Shown here in pieces: positions 42,573-51,276 of a stretch of 64,000 bases of DNA. The stretch is taken from contig CALTAJ010000002.1 in assembly GCA_943842245.1 (NCBI GenBank), forward strand, positions 645,596 to 709,595, written 5' to 3'. The position numbers and the translations under genes are program-made. The number at the start of each line of letters is the position of its first letter. Position 1 is the stretch's first letter. The DNA comes from an uncultured Flavobacteriaceae bacterium (GTDB lineage: Bacteria; Bacteroidota; Bacteroidia; Flavobacteriales; Flavobacteriaceae). The notes under the pieces were generated by a model. It was not told the origin of the DNA. It made no database searches and worked only from the letters and a program-made list of their open reading frames with translations.

Positions 42573-43313
42573 ATGAAAGTTAAAACAATTCTAGTATCTC
42601 AACCTGAACCTTCATCTGAGAAATCTCCTTATAATAGACTTCAAAACAAACATAAATTAACTATAGATTTTAGACCCTTTATTCATGTCGAAGGAGTTGA
42701 TGCAAAAGAAGTACGCCAACAAAAAATAGATTTTAAAAATTACAATAACGTCATATTAACAAGTCGTAATGCGGTTGATCATTTTTTCCGTCTATGTAAA
42801 GATATGCGATTTTCAGTCCCAGATTCAACTAAATATTTTTGCTTATCCGAAGCAGTAGCCTTTTATCTTCAAAAATATGTAGTTTACAGAAAAAGAAAAA
42901 TTTATGTTGGAAAAGGAAAAATTGGAGATTTAGAGGGTGTTTTAAAAAAATTTGAAAAAGAAACCTTCCTTTTTCCTACTTCTAACATGCTTAAAAAAGA
43001 CGTTCCTGACTTTTTGAGTTCAATTAATTTGAAATGGACTCGTGCAGTGTTATACAGAACTGTAGTCAGTGATTTATCTGATTTAAGAAATGTTTATTAT
43101 GATATTCTTGTGTTTTTTAGCCCATCGGGAATTGAATCATTATTTAAAAATTTTCCTGACTTTAAGCAAAATAAAACTAGGATATCAGCATATGGAAATT
43201 CAACAATCAAAGCTGCTGAAGATGCTGGTCTAGTTGTTCAAATTAAGGCACCTACTCCAAAAAGTCCATCTATGACCATGGCTATAGAGCAATATGTTGA
43301 AAACATAAAGTAA
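42573..43313 (+). CDS. hemD: Uroporphyrinogen-III synthase
   Basis: A 246-residue protein with the two-lobed HemD fold: KTILVSQPEP at the start, NVILTSRNAVDHFF (62-75) and VFFSPSGIESLF (about 190-201) as the paired lobe signatures, with ISAYGNSTIKAAEDAG near the end. Sequence conservation is low across the family, as usual. It cyclises hydroxymethylbilane to uroporphyrinogen III. Follows DUF4271. Confidence 0.85.
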   Translation: MKVKTILVSQPEPSSEKSPYNRLQNKHKLTIDFRPFIHVEGVDAKEVRQQKIDFKNYNNVILTSRNAVDHFFRLCKDMRFSVPDSTKYFCLSEAVAFYLQKYVVYRKRKIYVGKGKIGDLEGVLKKFEKETFLFPTSNMLKKDVPDFLSSINLKWTRAVLYRTVVSDLSDLRNVYYDILVFFSPSGIESLFKNFPDFKQNKTRISAYGNSTIKAAEDAGLVVQIKAPTPKSPSMTMAIEQYVENIK

Positions 43314-43617
43314 ACTTTATTATCACCTAAAAATTCTAATCAAATAAAATTTCATCACTAAAACTTATATTAAGGCTGTGATGGAATTAATAAATAATTT
43401 TTTAAAAAAAGTTAATATTTAAGTACTTCCATTTTTTAGCTAAAGATTCTCAGAATAATTCTAAAAGTATTAAAGAAGTAACATGAACATAAAAACTCTA
43501 TTATATCGTTATATTTTTTATTTTACTTTTTTTAAAATTAATATCAGATAAATTCATTATAATATTTTACATTAATTATTTAATCTTAATTTGAATAAAA
43601 ATAAATAGTTAAATAGT
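43314..43617. other. 304-base gap between hemD and lrp-like gene
   Basis: No ORF or RNA fold of note. It is very AT-rich. Two features stand out: CATCAC...GTGATG, a six-base inverted repeat with a long loop just after hemD, and the alternating half-sites ATTCT-c-AGAAT-a-ATTCT at 43446-43462, about 155 bases before the regulator gene and a possible operator. Confidence 0.6.
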
Positions 43618-44088
43618 TTGAAAATTTTAAAACAAATAGTTAAAATAGACGGTATTGATAAAATCATCTTAAAAAATCTTTTACAAGATGCAAGGACACC
43701 AATACAATTCATTGCTAAAGCTAGTGGAATATCAGGGGCGGCAGTACACCAAAGATTAAAGAAGCTTGAAAAGGCTAATGTTATTTCTGGTTCACAAATT
43801 ATCTTAAACCCAAAAGTATTAGGATTTAAAACTGTTGCCTTTATTGGTATCTACCTAGATAAAGCAATGCGAAATCCCGAAGCTGTGAAACAATTAAAAG
43901 ATATTCCTGAGGTAATTGAATGTCACTACACAACTGGAAACTGGAGTATTTTTGCTAAACTTTTATGTCAAGATAATGAGCATTTAATGGAATTACTTAA
44001 TAAAAAAATTCAATCAGTAAAGGGTGTTTCAAGAACAGAGACTTTTATTTCCTTACAAGAGCAGATGAATCGACAAATTACATTTTAA
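43618..44088 (+). CDS. Lrp/AsnC family transcriptional regulator
   Basis: A 156-residue protein: N-terminal helix-turn-helix (IDKIILKNLLQDARTP, then GISGAAVHQRLKKLEKANVI, in parts) and C-terminal RAM ligand-binding domain (about 65-145) with VIECHYTTGNWSIFAKL. Start is TTG at 43618; an ATG is not available before the HTH. Lrp-type proteins sense amino acids and control their metabolism. It stands alone, so targets are not evident; it may regulate itself through the inverted repeats upstream. Confidence 0.88.
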   Translation: MKILKQIVKIDGIDKIILKNLLQDARTPIQFIAKASGISGAAVHQRLKKLEKANVISGSQIILNPKVLGFKTVAFIGIYLDKAMRNPEAVKQLKDIPEVIECHYTTGNWSIFAKLLCQDNEHLMELLNKKIQSVKGVSRTETFISLQEQMNRQITF

Positions 44089-44128
44089 CTAACTTCTCCT
44101 CTCCCCAAAAACTTGAAAAGCAAAATAA

Positions 44129-44365
44129 ATTATTTTAGATAAAGATGATAAAGTTTCAATAACCAAAATTCTTTCGGCTCGCCTCAATTTATCTTTTACT
44201 CCAGATAATTTTTCACGATTTATCATATTCTTTCTTTATATCCATACCAAAGCACAATTACCTGCAACTAACTCTTTAAAAAGGGTTTTAAAACCAAATG
44301 ATATTCCCATTGAAAAAAGACCCTACTCCGGCCAACGAATATCAAATCAAAATAAAATTTATTAG
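44129..44365 (+). pseudogene. Possible decayed coding remnant, no start codon
   Basis: The gap 44089-44433 (345 bases) contains a frame open from 44129 to a TAG at 44363-44365 (78 codons). It has no ATG, GTG or TTG near its beginning and encodes LNLSFTPDNFSRF and later PNDIPIEKRPYSGQ, of mixed composition. I recognise no family with confidence; the RPYSG stretch weakly recalls outer-membrane lipid A deacylases, but this is not a call. It may be chance in a GC-richer patch of an AT-rich gap. Nothing else is seen in the gap. Confidence 0.2.
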
Positions 44366-44433
44366 CATTAGACTACAAATAATTGCTTCCCATTTTAATA
44401 AGAATAATTTATCCATTTGAATTGACAAAACCA

Positions 44434-44694
44434 TTATTTGAGTTTTAACTTGTAATAAATAATCATCATTTGAAGAAGAGCAGCAATAAAATTAGCAATG
44501 ATTATCGAAATACTTCCTATTAAAAGTCCATAGATAAACCAAAGAATTACTCCTGTCAACATAAAAAGATACATACTTAAGGATATTCCATCAGAGCTTT
44601 TGAACTTCCATATTTTATATACCTGAGGTAAAAAAGAACTCGTAGTTAAACAAGCTGCAATTAAACCAATGACTTCAATTTGTATCTCGGTCAT
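44434..44694 (-). CDS. SemiSWEET family sugar transporter
   Basis: An 86-residue protein with three transmembrane helices and the PQ-loop motif SSFLPQVYKIWK (Pro23, Gln24) in helix 1, the form of bacterial SemiSWEET half-transporters that dimerise to move glucose or sucrose. Ending LQMMIIYYKLKLK. Its ATG overlaps the leuS stop by one base (TGATG), so it is likely translated after leuS. The sugar is not predictable. Confidence 0.9.
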   Translation of the reverse strand: MTEIQIEVIGLIAACLTTSSFLPQVYKIWKFKSSDGISLSMYLFMLTGVILWFIYGLLIGSISIIIANFIAALLQMMIIYYKLKLK

Positions 44695-47510
44695 CAGAAA
44701 ACAATATTGATTATTTTATTTGGTACAATAATCCATTTTTTTGGAGTTTTTCCCTGTAAGTATTCCGTTGTCCTTAAATCCTCTAAGATTACTTTTTTTA
44801 TAGCATCTTGATCTAAATTTAAAGACAAATTAATAGTAAAGCGCATCTTCCCATTAAATGAAACAGGATAATTTTTTGTGTCTTCAACCAAATATGATTC
44901 ATTTACTTCAGGAAAAGAATTATACACTATCGTAGTTTTATTTCCTAATTTTTCCCAAACTTCCTCGGCTAAATGAGGGGCAAAAGGAGATAAAAGCAGT
45001 GTTAGTGGGGTAAGAATTTCTCTACTGTGACAGTTTAATGATGTCAATTCATTTACACAAATCATAAATGAACTAACACATGTGTTAAAGGAAAAATTTT
45101 CAATATCGATACTGACTCTTTTAATTGTCTCGTGTAAAATTTTAAGTTCTTTTTTATTTGGCTCTTTATCATTTACAATCCAACGATTTTCTGCATAAAA
45201 TAAACGTAAATATTTTTTCAAAAAATTATGAACCCCAGTAATTCCTGACGTATTCCAAGGTTTCGCTTGCTCAATAGGGCCTAAAAACATTTCGTACATT
45301 CTTAATGTATCCGCCCCATATTTCTCACAAATTCTATCAGGATTGACAACATTAAATTTTGACTTGGACATTTTTTCTACCTCACGGCCTACTTTAAAAA
45401 CTCCATTTTTCATCTTAAATTTTGCAGTGTCAAATTGTTTTTGCCACATGCGTAAGCGATCAATATCCAATTCATCAGACAGGTTTACTAAACTTACATC
45501 TACTCTAATTGGATCGTAATCTTCAACTGAATCTAGCAAATCTTTAGAAAAATATTCCTGTGTTCCTGGTTTTCTGAAAATAAATGCAGAATTACCTAAA
45601 ATCATCCCCTGATTAATTAATTTTTTTGCATATTCATCTACAGGTAAAAGTTTTAGATCAAAAAGAAATTTTTGCCAAAAACGAGAGTAAAATAAGTGAC
45701 TTGTAGCATGTTCACTACCACCCAAGTATAAATCTACATCCTGCCAATAGTTCATTGCTTTTTCGCCAACAAATGTATCTGAATTATAAGGATCCATGTA
45801 CCTGTAAAAATACCACGAACTTCCTGCCCAGACAGGCATAGTATTTAGCTCTAAAGGAAATACTTTTTTGTTATCAATTTTTTCATTTTCTACAACAGTT
45901 CTTGACTCAGTATCCCATGCCCATTTATGCGCATTACCAAGAGGAGGAAATCCTTCACGAGTAGGCAAATAGTTCTCAACATCAGGAAGTTTTAAAGGTA
46001 AATCATCAAGATTTAAAGGTTGAGGAAGTTTGTCTTTATGATAGATAGGAATTGGTTCTCCCCAGTAACGTTGTCTACTAAAAATAGCATCGCGTAAACG
46101 ATAATTTATAGTTCCCTCGCCACATTCTTTATTTTCTAATTCCTCAATTATCCTTGACATTGCATCAGGGCAGTTAAGGTTCGTTAAGAAATCTGAATTG
46201 TCAATAATTGTATTTTCTTTGTTTACATAGGCCTCCTTATCAATTGAAATACCCTTAAAAATATTTTTGATTGGGATATTGAATTTTTTAGCAAAATCAT
46301 AATCTCTCTGATCACCGCATGGTACTGCCATCACTGCTCCTGTTCCATAATCTGCTAAGACATAATCTCCAATCCAAATTGGTATTCTTTCTCCAGTAAA
46401 AGGATGCAAAACATAACTACCGGTAAAAACACCTGTAATACTCTTAATATCTGACATCCTTTCACGTTGACTTCTCTGTTGTGTTTGCTCAACATAATTA
46501 TTCACCTCATTTTTTTGTTCTTCATGAGTAATAGTTTTGACTATATCAAGCTCAGGTGCTAGAGTCATAAATGTAACACCAAACAAAGTATCTGGCCGTG
46601 TAGTGAATACTTCGATTTTTTGGTCAAAACCCTCAATCTGAAATAAAACTTTCGCTCCAATAGACTTTCCAATCCAATTTCTTTGCATTTCTTTTAATGA
46701 ATCTGGCCAATCAATTTTATCTAAATCTGAAAGCAAGCGTTCTGCATATGCGCAAATCCGCATACTCCATTGCCTCATTTTCTTTTTAGTAACAGGATAA
46801 CCTCCCCGTTCTGAAACCCCATTAATTACTTCGCTGTTAGCCAAAACTGTACCTAAATCAGCACACCAATTGACTTCTGTATTTGACAGATAAGTTAATC
46901 TATAGTTTAGAAGAATTTCTTCTTTTTTGACTTTGCTAAACTTGAGCCATTGATCAGCGGTGAAGTTTTCAGTTCCAGGAGAACAAACTGCATTAACAAA
47001 ATAATTTCCCTCCTTTTCAAAATTGCTTATCAAATTTGTAATTGGAAGTGCCTTGTTTATTGTCTTGCAATAATAATGTTCAAAAAGAAGCAAGAATATC
47101 CATTGGGTCCATTTGTAAAAATCAGGGCTTGAAGTTCGTAACTCTCTGCTCCAATCAAACGAAAATCCCATCTGATCAAGCTGAACTCGATATCTAGAAA
47201 TGTTTTCTTTTGTTGTTTTAGCAGGATGCTGTCCAGTTTCAATGGCGTATTGTTCTGCGGGTAAACCAAAAGAATCATATCCTTGAGGATGAAGAACATT
47301 ATATCCTTTGTGTCTCTTGTATCGAGCAAAAATATCACTTGCTATGTAGCCTAAGGGATGCCCAACGTGAAGGCCAGCTCCAGAGGGATAGGGAAACATA
47401 TCCAGGATATAATATTTAGGCTTATCAGAATCATTCTCTACTTTAAAAGTTTGATTTTTTGCCCAATATGCTTGCCATTTTTTCTCTATGCTTTCAAAAT
47501 CGTACTCCAC
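44694..47510 (-). CDS. leuS: Leucyl-tRNA synthetase
   Basis: A 938-residue class Ia synthetase of Bacteroidota length. HVGH (residues 48-51) is the HIGH motif, KMSKSKFN the KMSKS loop, and the editing (CP1) domain contains TTRPDTLFGVTF. Start codon is GTG at 47508-47510 (MEYDFESIEKKW), the normal N-terminus. It charges tRNA-Leu and edits isoleucine and norvaline. A TACTTTTG element (47541-47548) lies upstream. Confidence 0.95.
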   Translation of the reverse strand: MEYDFESIEKKWQAYWAKNQTFKVENDSDKPKYYILDMFPYPSGAGLHVGHPLGYIASDIFARYKRHKGYNVLHPQGYDSFGLPAEQYAIETGQHPAKTTKENISRYRVQLDQMGFSFDWSRELRTSSPDFYKWTQWIFLLLFEHYYCKTINKALPITNLISNFEKEGNYFVNAVCSPGTENFTADQWLKFSKVKKEEILLNYRLTYLSNTEVNWCADLGTVLANSEVINGVSERGGYPVTKKKMRQWSMRICAYAERLLSDLDKIDWPDSLKEMQRNWIGKSIGAKVLFQIEGFDQKIEVFTTRPDTLFGVTFMTLAPELDIVKTITHEEQKNEVNNYVEQTQQRSQRERMSDIKSITGVFTGSYVLHPFTGERIPIWIGDYVLADYGTGAVMAVPCGDQRDYDFAKKFNIPIKNIFKGISIDKEAYVNKENTIIDNSDFLTNLNCPDAMSRIIEELENKECGEGTINYRLRDAIFSRQRYWGEPIPIYHKDKLPQPLNLDDLPLKLPDVENYLPTREGFPPLGNAHKWAWDTESRTVVENEKIDNKKVFPLELNTMPVWAGSSWYFYRYMDPYNSDTFVGEKAMNYWQDVDLYLGGSEHATSHLFYSRFWQKFLFDLKLLPVDEYAKKLINQGMILGNSAFIFRKPGTQEYFSKDLLDSVEDYDPIRVDVSLVNLSDELDIDRLRMWQKQFDTAKFKMKNGVFKVGREVEKMSKSKFNVVNPDRICEKYGADTLRMYEMFLGPIEQAKPWNTSGITGVHNFLKKYLRLFYAENRWIVNDKEPNKKELKILHETIKRVSIDIENFSFNTCVSSFMICVNELTSLNCHSREILTPLTLLLSPFAPHLAEEVWEKLGNKTTIVYNSFPEVNESYLVEDTKNYPVSFNGKMRFTINLSLNLDQDAIKKVILEDLRTTEYLQGKTPKKWIIVPNKIINIVF

Positions 47511-47540
47511 TACCTTAACTGTTATTATTTATAAAAGCAA

Positions 47541-47548
47541 CAAAAGTA
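47541..47548 (-). promoter_or_regulatory. Predicted -7 element of leuS
   Basis: The minus strand reads TACTTTTG (TAnnTTTG), about 30 bases before the leuS GTG start. No clear -33 box. Confidence 0.4.
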
Positions 47549-47617
47549 CATTTATTGCTTGAATGTTATAAAGCTAAAAGAATATTTTATCTCTATCCTT
47601 ATCTTATATTTCTTTTC

Positions 47618-47625
47618 TATGTTTG
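47618..47625 (+). promoter_or_regulatory. Predicted -7 element of ftsX operon
   Basis: TATGTTTG matches TAnnTTTG and ends 15 bases before the ftsX TTG start at 47641. Only the -7 box is convincing. Confidence 0.4.
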
Positions 47626-47640
47626 TAAAAAATATTCACT

Positions 47641-48519
47641 TTGGCTAATAGTTTTCAAGATAATTATCAAAAAAGAAGGATTTTAAATAATTATTTCTCA
47701 GTTGTAATTAGTATTACTGTGGTTTTATTTTTCGTTGGAATCTTAGGATTATTTTTACTAAACACCAAAAGTTTAGCTTCTCATTTTAAGGAACAAATTG
47801 TAATGACGGTGTATTTAAAAGATAGTGCTAAGGACATTGAAATTACTCAAATGCAAAAAAAAATTCAACTTAATTCTTCAACTAAAAGAGTTCAGTTCAA
47901 GTCAAAAGAGGAGGCTGCAGAAGATTACGCAAGAGATATCGGGGAAGATTTTGTGGAATTTTTAGGATTCAACCCACTACTCAATTCTATTGATATTTAT
48001 TTCAATGCTGCATATGTAAATGCTTTGAGCCTAAATCAAACTAAAACAGAAATTGAAATTTCAGATTTTGTAGCCGAAGTAGTTTACGATCAACCCCTGG
48101 TAACTCTTTTAGAAAAAAACATTGAAAGAATTTCTTTTGTGCTCTTAATAAGCACGGCTTTATTTGTTGTTATTGCGCTTCTATTAATCAATAGTTCCAT
48201 TCGACTTTCTATCTACTCAAAACGATTTGTTATTAAAACCATGCAATTAGTCGGTGCCACAAAATCCTTTATACGAAGACCTTTTATTTTGAGCCATTTA
48301 AGCTTAGGTATTATAAGTTCTTTCCTGGCATTAACAGCTCTAAACTTTTTACTTTGGGAGGTAAATAAAAGATTTCCAGAGATAGAAATAATGCAGCAGA
48401 CAAGTGAATTAATGATTGTTTTTGGAAGTATTTTAATTCTAGGCATCAGTGTAACTGGAGTAAGTACTTTTTTTGCTACTCAACGATATTTAAACCTTAA
48501 AACAGATGCTGTCTACTAA
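47641..48519 (+). CDS. ftsX: Cell division protein FtsX
   Basis: A 292-residue FtsX: N-terminal helix (about 20-45), a periplasmic domain (about 45-160) with EQIVMTVYLKD and FNPLLNSIDIY, then three helices with the MQLVGATKSFIRRPF segment. FtsX forms an ABC-type complex with FtsE that activates cell-wall hydrolases at division; ftsE is not adjacent here. Start codon is TTG. First gene of ftsX-DUF3098-uppP-truB. Confidence 0.92.
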   Translation: MANSFQDNYQKRRILNNYFSVVISITVVLFFVGILGLFLLNTKSLASHFKEQIVMTVYLKDSAKDIEITQMQKKIQLNSSTKRVQFKSKEEAAEDYARDIGEDFVEFLGFNPLLNSIDIYFNAAYVNALSLNQTKTEIEISDFVAEVVYDQPLVTLLEKNIERISFVLLISTALFVVIALLLINSSIRLSIYSKRFVIKTMQLVGATKSFIRRPFILSHLSLGIISSFLALTALNFLLWEVNKRFPEIEIMQQTSELMIVFGSILILGISVTGVSTFFATQRYLNLKTDAVY

Positions 48520-48528
48520 TTTAACAAA

Positions 48529-48774
48529 ATGAAACAATCACAATCTTCTAAAAAATTTTTATTTGGTAAACGTAATTATCAGTTTCTATTCGTCTCAATT
48601 TTAATTATTGCGACAGGCTTTATTTTAATGATTGGAGGTGGCAGTGATGATCCAAAACACTTCAATGAAGCGATTTTTAATTTTAGAAGAATTCGACTAG
48701 CCCCTTCATTAATTCTTATTGGTTTTGTTATTGCCATGTACTCAATCTTAACCAAATCGAGTAGTAAAAAATGA
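48529..48774 (+). CDS. DUF3098 small membrane protein
   Basis: An 81-residue protein with two hydrophobic helices (about 15-36 and 57-74) and the DUF3098 loop LMIGGGSDDPKHFNEAIFNFRRIRLAP (key GGGSDDP and FRRIRLAP). The family occurs between ftsX and uppP across Bacteroidota. Function unknown, but constant linkage to division and lipid-carrier genes suggests an envelope role. Its stop overlaps uppP by four bases. Confidence 0.88.
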   Translation: MKQSQSSKKFLFGKRNYQFLFVSILIIATGFILMIGGGSDDPKHFNEAIFNFRRIRLAPSLILIGFVIAMYSILTKSSSKK

Positions 48775-49562
48775 AATATATAGAAGCTATTATTATTGGT
48801 ATTATTCAGGGTTTTACTGAATTTTTACCAATCTCCTCTAGCGGTCATTTAGAAATTGGAAAAGCTTTATTTGGAAATGAAGCTATTGGTCAAGAAAGCT
48901 TGTTCCTTACTTTAGTGCTGCATTTTGCAACGGCTCTAAGTACCATGGTAGTTTTTAAAAATGAAATTCGAGAAATCTTAAAAGGTCTTTTAGATTTCGA
49001 AATCAATGATCACACTCAATTCTCAATAAAAATAATTATTTCAATGATTCCTGCAATTCTAGTAGGCCTGTTTTTTCAAAATCAAATTGAAGCTTTGTTT
49101 TCCAAAAATTTAGTGCTTGTAGGGGTAATGCTATTATTTACAGCTATGATTCTTTTTCTTGCAGATCTAGCTAGTGATACTCAAAACAAAGTAACCTTCT
49201 CAAATGCCTTTGTGTTAGGAATTGTGCAAGCGATAGCTATTCTTCCCGGAATATCAAGAAGCGGTTCAACAATTGCAAGTGCTGTACTTTTAGGGATTGA
49301 TCGCCAAAAAGCTACGCGTTTTTCCTTTCTCATGGTACTCCCACTTATCTTTGGTAGCATGGCTAAAACGATTATTGACTTAGAAGGAACCCCACAAAAC
49401 TCGAATATTACTATCTTGGCTATAGGCTTTATATCAGCTTTTATCAGTGGGATTGTAGCCTGTAAATGGATGATCACTATCGTAAAAAAAAGTCAGCTAA
49501 GATATTTTAGCTACTACTGTATATTTGTTGGTATAATAACCTTGATTTATGGACTTTTTTAA
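48771..49562 (+). CDS. uppP: Undecaprenyl-diphosphate phosphatase
   Basis: A 263-residue integral membrane enzyme with the two BacA motifs: GFTEFLPISSSGHL (15-28) and PGISRSGST (about 159-167). It regenerates undecaprenyl phosphate for peptidoglycan and O-antigen synthesis and confers bacitracin tolerance. Overlaps DUF3098 by four and truB by 14 bases. Confidence 0.95.
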   Translation: MKYIEAIIIGIIQGFTEFLPISSSGHLEIGKALFGNEAIGQESLFLTLVLHFATALSTMVVFKNEIREILKGLLDFEINDHTQFSIKIIISMIPAILVGLFFQNQIEALFSKNLVLVGVMLLFTAMILFLADLASDTQNKVTFSNAFVLGIVQAIAILPGISRSGSTIASAVLLGIDRQKATRFSFLMVLPLIFGSMAKTIIDLEGTPQNSNITILAIGFISAFISGIVACKWMITIVKKSQLRYFSYYCIFVGIITLIYGLF

Positions 49563-50289
49563 AGAAAGCTTTAAAGCAGAAGTTTTGCAGCAAGGACAAG
49601 TCTTTTTAATTGACAAACCCATTGGCTGGACTTCTTTTCAGGTAGTAAATAAAATTCGTTGGTATCTTAAGAACCAAACAGGATTAGAAAAATTAAAAGT
49701 AGGACATGCAGGCACTCTAGACCCCCTAGCAACGGGACTACTAGTGATTTGTACAGGTAAAAAAACAAAAGAAATAAATGAACTTCAACATCAAGAAAAA
49801 GTTTACAATGGGACCTTTACCATTGGAAGCACAACTCCTTCTTACGATCTGGAAACAAAAGTTGATGCAACTTTTCCTACAAAACATATTACTGAAGCTT
49901 TGATTCTAGAAGCTACTAGAAGTTTAACGGGTGAAATTCAACAAACACCCCCTGTATTTTCTGCTCTTAAGAAAAATGGGAAAAGACTTTACGAATATGC
50001 AAGAATGGGAGAAAAAATTAAGATTCAGCCTCGTAAAGTGCATATATCAAAATTTGAAATAAAACGAAAAGATCCTACTAAACTAGATTTTTTAATTCAT
50101 TGTAAAAAAGGCACATACATTCGAAGTCTAGCTCATGATTTTGGAAAAAAACTTAACTCAGGAGCGCATCTTTCTTCCCTTCGAAGAATAAAAAACGGAT
50201 CACAGTCAATAGAAAATGCTTACAGTATGGAAAGTGTGATAGTTGAGAATTCAAAAAAAAATATTAAGAGCATAAAATCCGTACTTTAA
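49549..50289 (+). CDS. truB: tRNA pseudouridine-55 synthase
   Basis: A 246-residue TruB with KPIGWTSFQVVNKIR and catalytic Asp58 in AGTLDPLATGLL; KGTYIRSLAHDFG is the C-terminal motif. It makes pseudouridine 55 in the T loop of tRNAs. It lacks a long PUA extension, as in several Bacteroidota. The start lies within uppP. Confidence 0.94.
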   Translation: MDFFKESFKAEVLQQGQVFLIDKPIGWTSFQVVNKIRWYLKNQTGLEKLKVGHAGTLDPLATGLLVICTGKKTKEINELQHQEKVYNGTFTIGSTTPSYDLETKVDATFPTKHITEALILEATRSLTGEIQQTPPVFSALKKNGKRLYEYARMGEKIKIQPRKVHISKFEIKRKDPTKLDFLIHCKKGTYIRSLAHDFGKKLNSGAHLSSLRRIKNGSQSIENAYSMESVIVENSKKNIKSIKSVL

Positions 50290-50308
50290 AACTTACTAAT
50301 TTTATAGC

Positions 50309-51274
50309 ATGAATATAAAAAGTATCATCCTAACAAAAGAGGTAAAAAATAAAACCGAACTAACTTCAGCTATAAAAAAGCTTAAGAAGGAAAAAAATGC
50401 GGTGATTCTAGCACACTATTATCAAGATGATGCAATACAAGAAGTTGCAGATTATTTAGGAGATAGTCTTTATCTAGCTCAACAAGCAGCGAAAGTAGAA
50501 AATGATATTATTGTTTTTGCGGGAGTACATTTCATGGCTGAAACAGCAAAAATAATAAACCCTTCAAAAAAAGTTCTTCTACCCGATCTTAAAGCAGGGT
50601 GTTCACTAGCTGATTCTTGCCCTCCAGATGATTTTGCAGCTTTTAAAGCAAATCATCCTGATGCTTTAGTAGTTTCATACATCAATTGTTCGGCAGAAGT
50701 AAAAATGCTTAGTGACTTAGTTTGCACATCAAGTAATGCTAAAAAAATAATTGAAAGTATCCCTAAAGATCAAAAGATCATTTTTGCCCCTGATAAAAAT
50801 TTAGGAGCATATCTTAACAAAGAAACAGATCGGAATATGATTCTTTGGCAAGGATCATGTATTGTTCACGAAGCCTTTTCTTTTGAAAAAATTATTTCTC
50901 TTATAAAATCATATCCCAAAGCAAAATTCATTGCACATCCTGAAAGTGAATCTCCAGTTTTAGATATTGCACATTATATTGGAAGTACTTCTGGACTTTT
51001 AGCTTTTGTTCAAAAGGATAAAGCTAAAGAATACATCGTAGCAACTGAAGCAGGCATCCTTTATGAGATGCAAAAACGCTGCCCTAAAAAAACATTTATT
51101 CCAGCACCAGTTGAAGATGACACTTGTGCATGTAGTGAATGTGCTTTTATGAAACTTAACACTTTAGAAAAACTATATCGCTGTTTATTAAATGAATCTC
51201 CTGAAGTGAAAATGGATAAAAAACTCATGGATGGTGCAAGAATTCCTATACAACGCATGTTTGAATTGAGTTAA
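50309..51274 (+). CDS. nadA: Quinolinate synthase
   Basis: A 321-residue Nad[20 protein letters not shown] is the N-terminal signature; probable 4Fe-4S ligands are Cys98 (GCSLADSC), Cys184 (GSCIVHEAF) and a Cys in CACSEC (273-278). It condenses iminoaspartate and DHAP to quinolinate. First of nadABC, two bases before nadB; all three steps of de novo NAD synthesis to nicotinate mononucleotide are encoded together. Confidence 0.95.
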   Translation: MNIKSIILTKEVKNKTELTSAIKKLKKEKNAVILAHYYQDDAIQEVADYLGDSLYLAQQAAKVENDIIVFAGVHFMAETAKIINPSKKVLLPDLKAGCSLADSCPPDDFAAFKANHPDALVVSYINCSAEVKMLSDLVCTSSNAKKIIESIPKDQKIIFAPDKNLGAYLNKETDRNMILWQGSCIVHEAFSFEKIISLIKSYPKAKFIAHPESESPVLDIAHYIGSTSGLLAFVQKDKAKEYIVATEAGILYEMQKRCPKKTFIPAPVEDDTCACSECAFMKLNTLEKLYRCLLNESPEVKMDKKLMDGARIPIQRMFELS

Positions 51275-51276
51275 TA

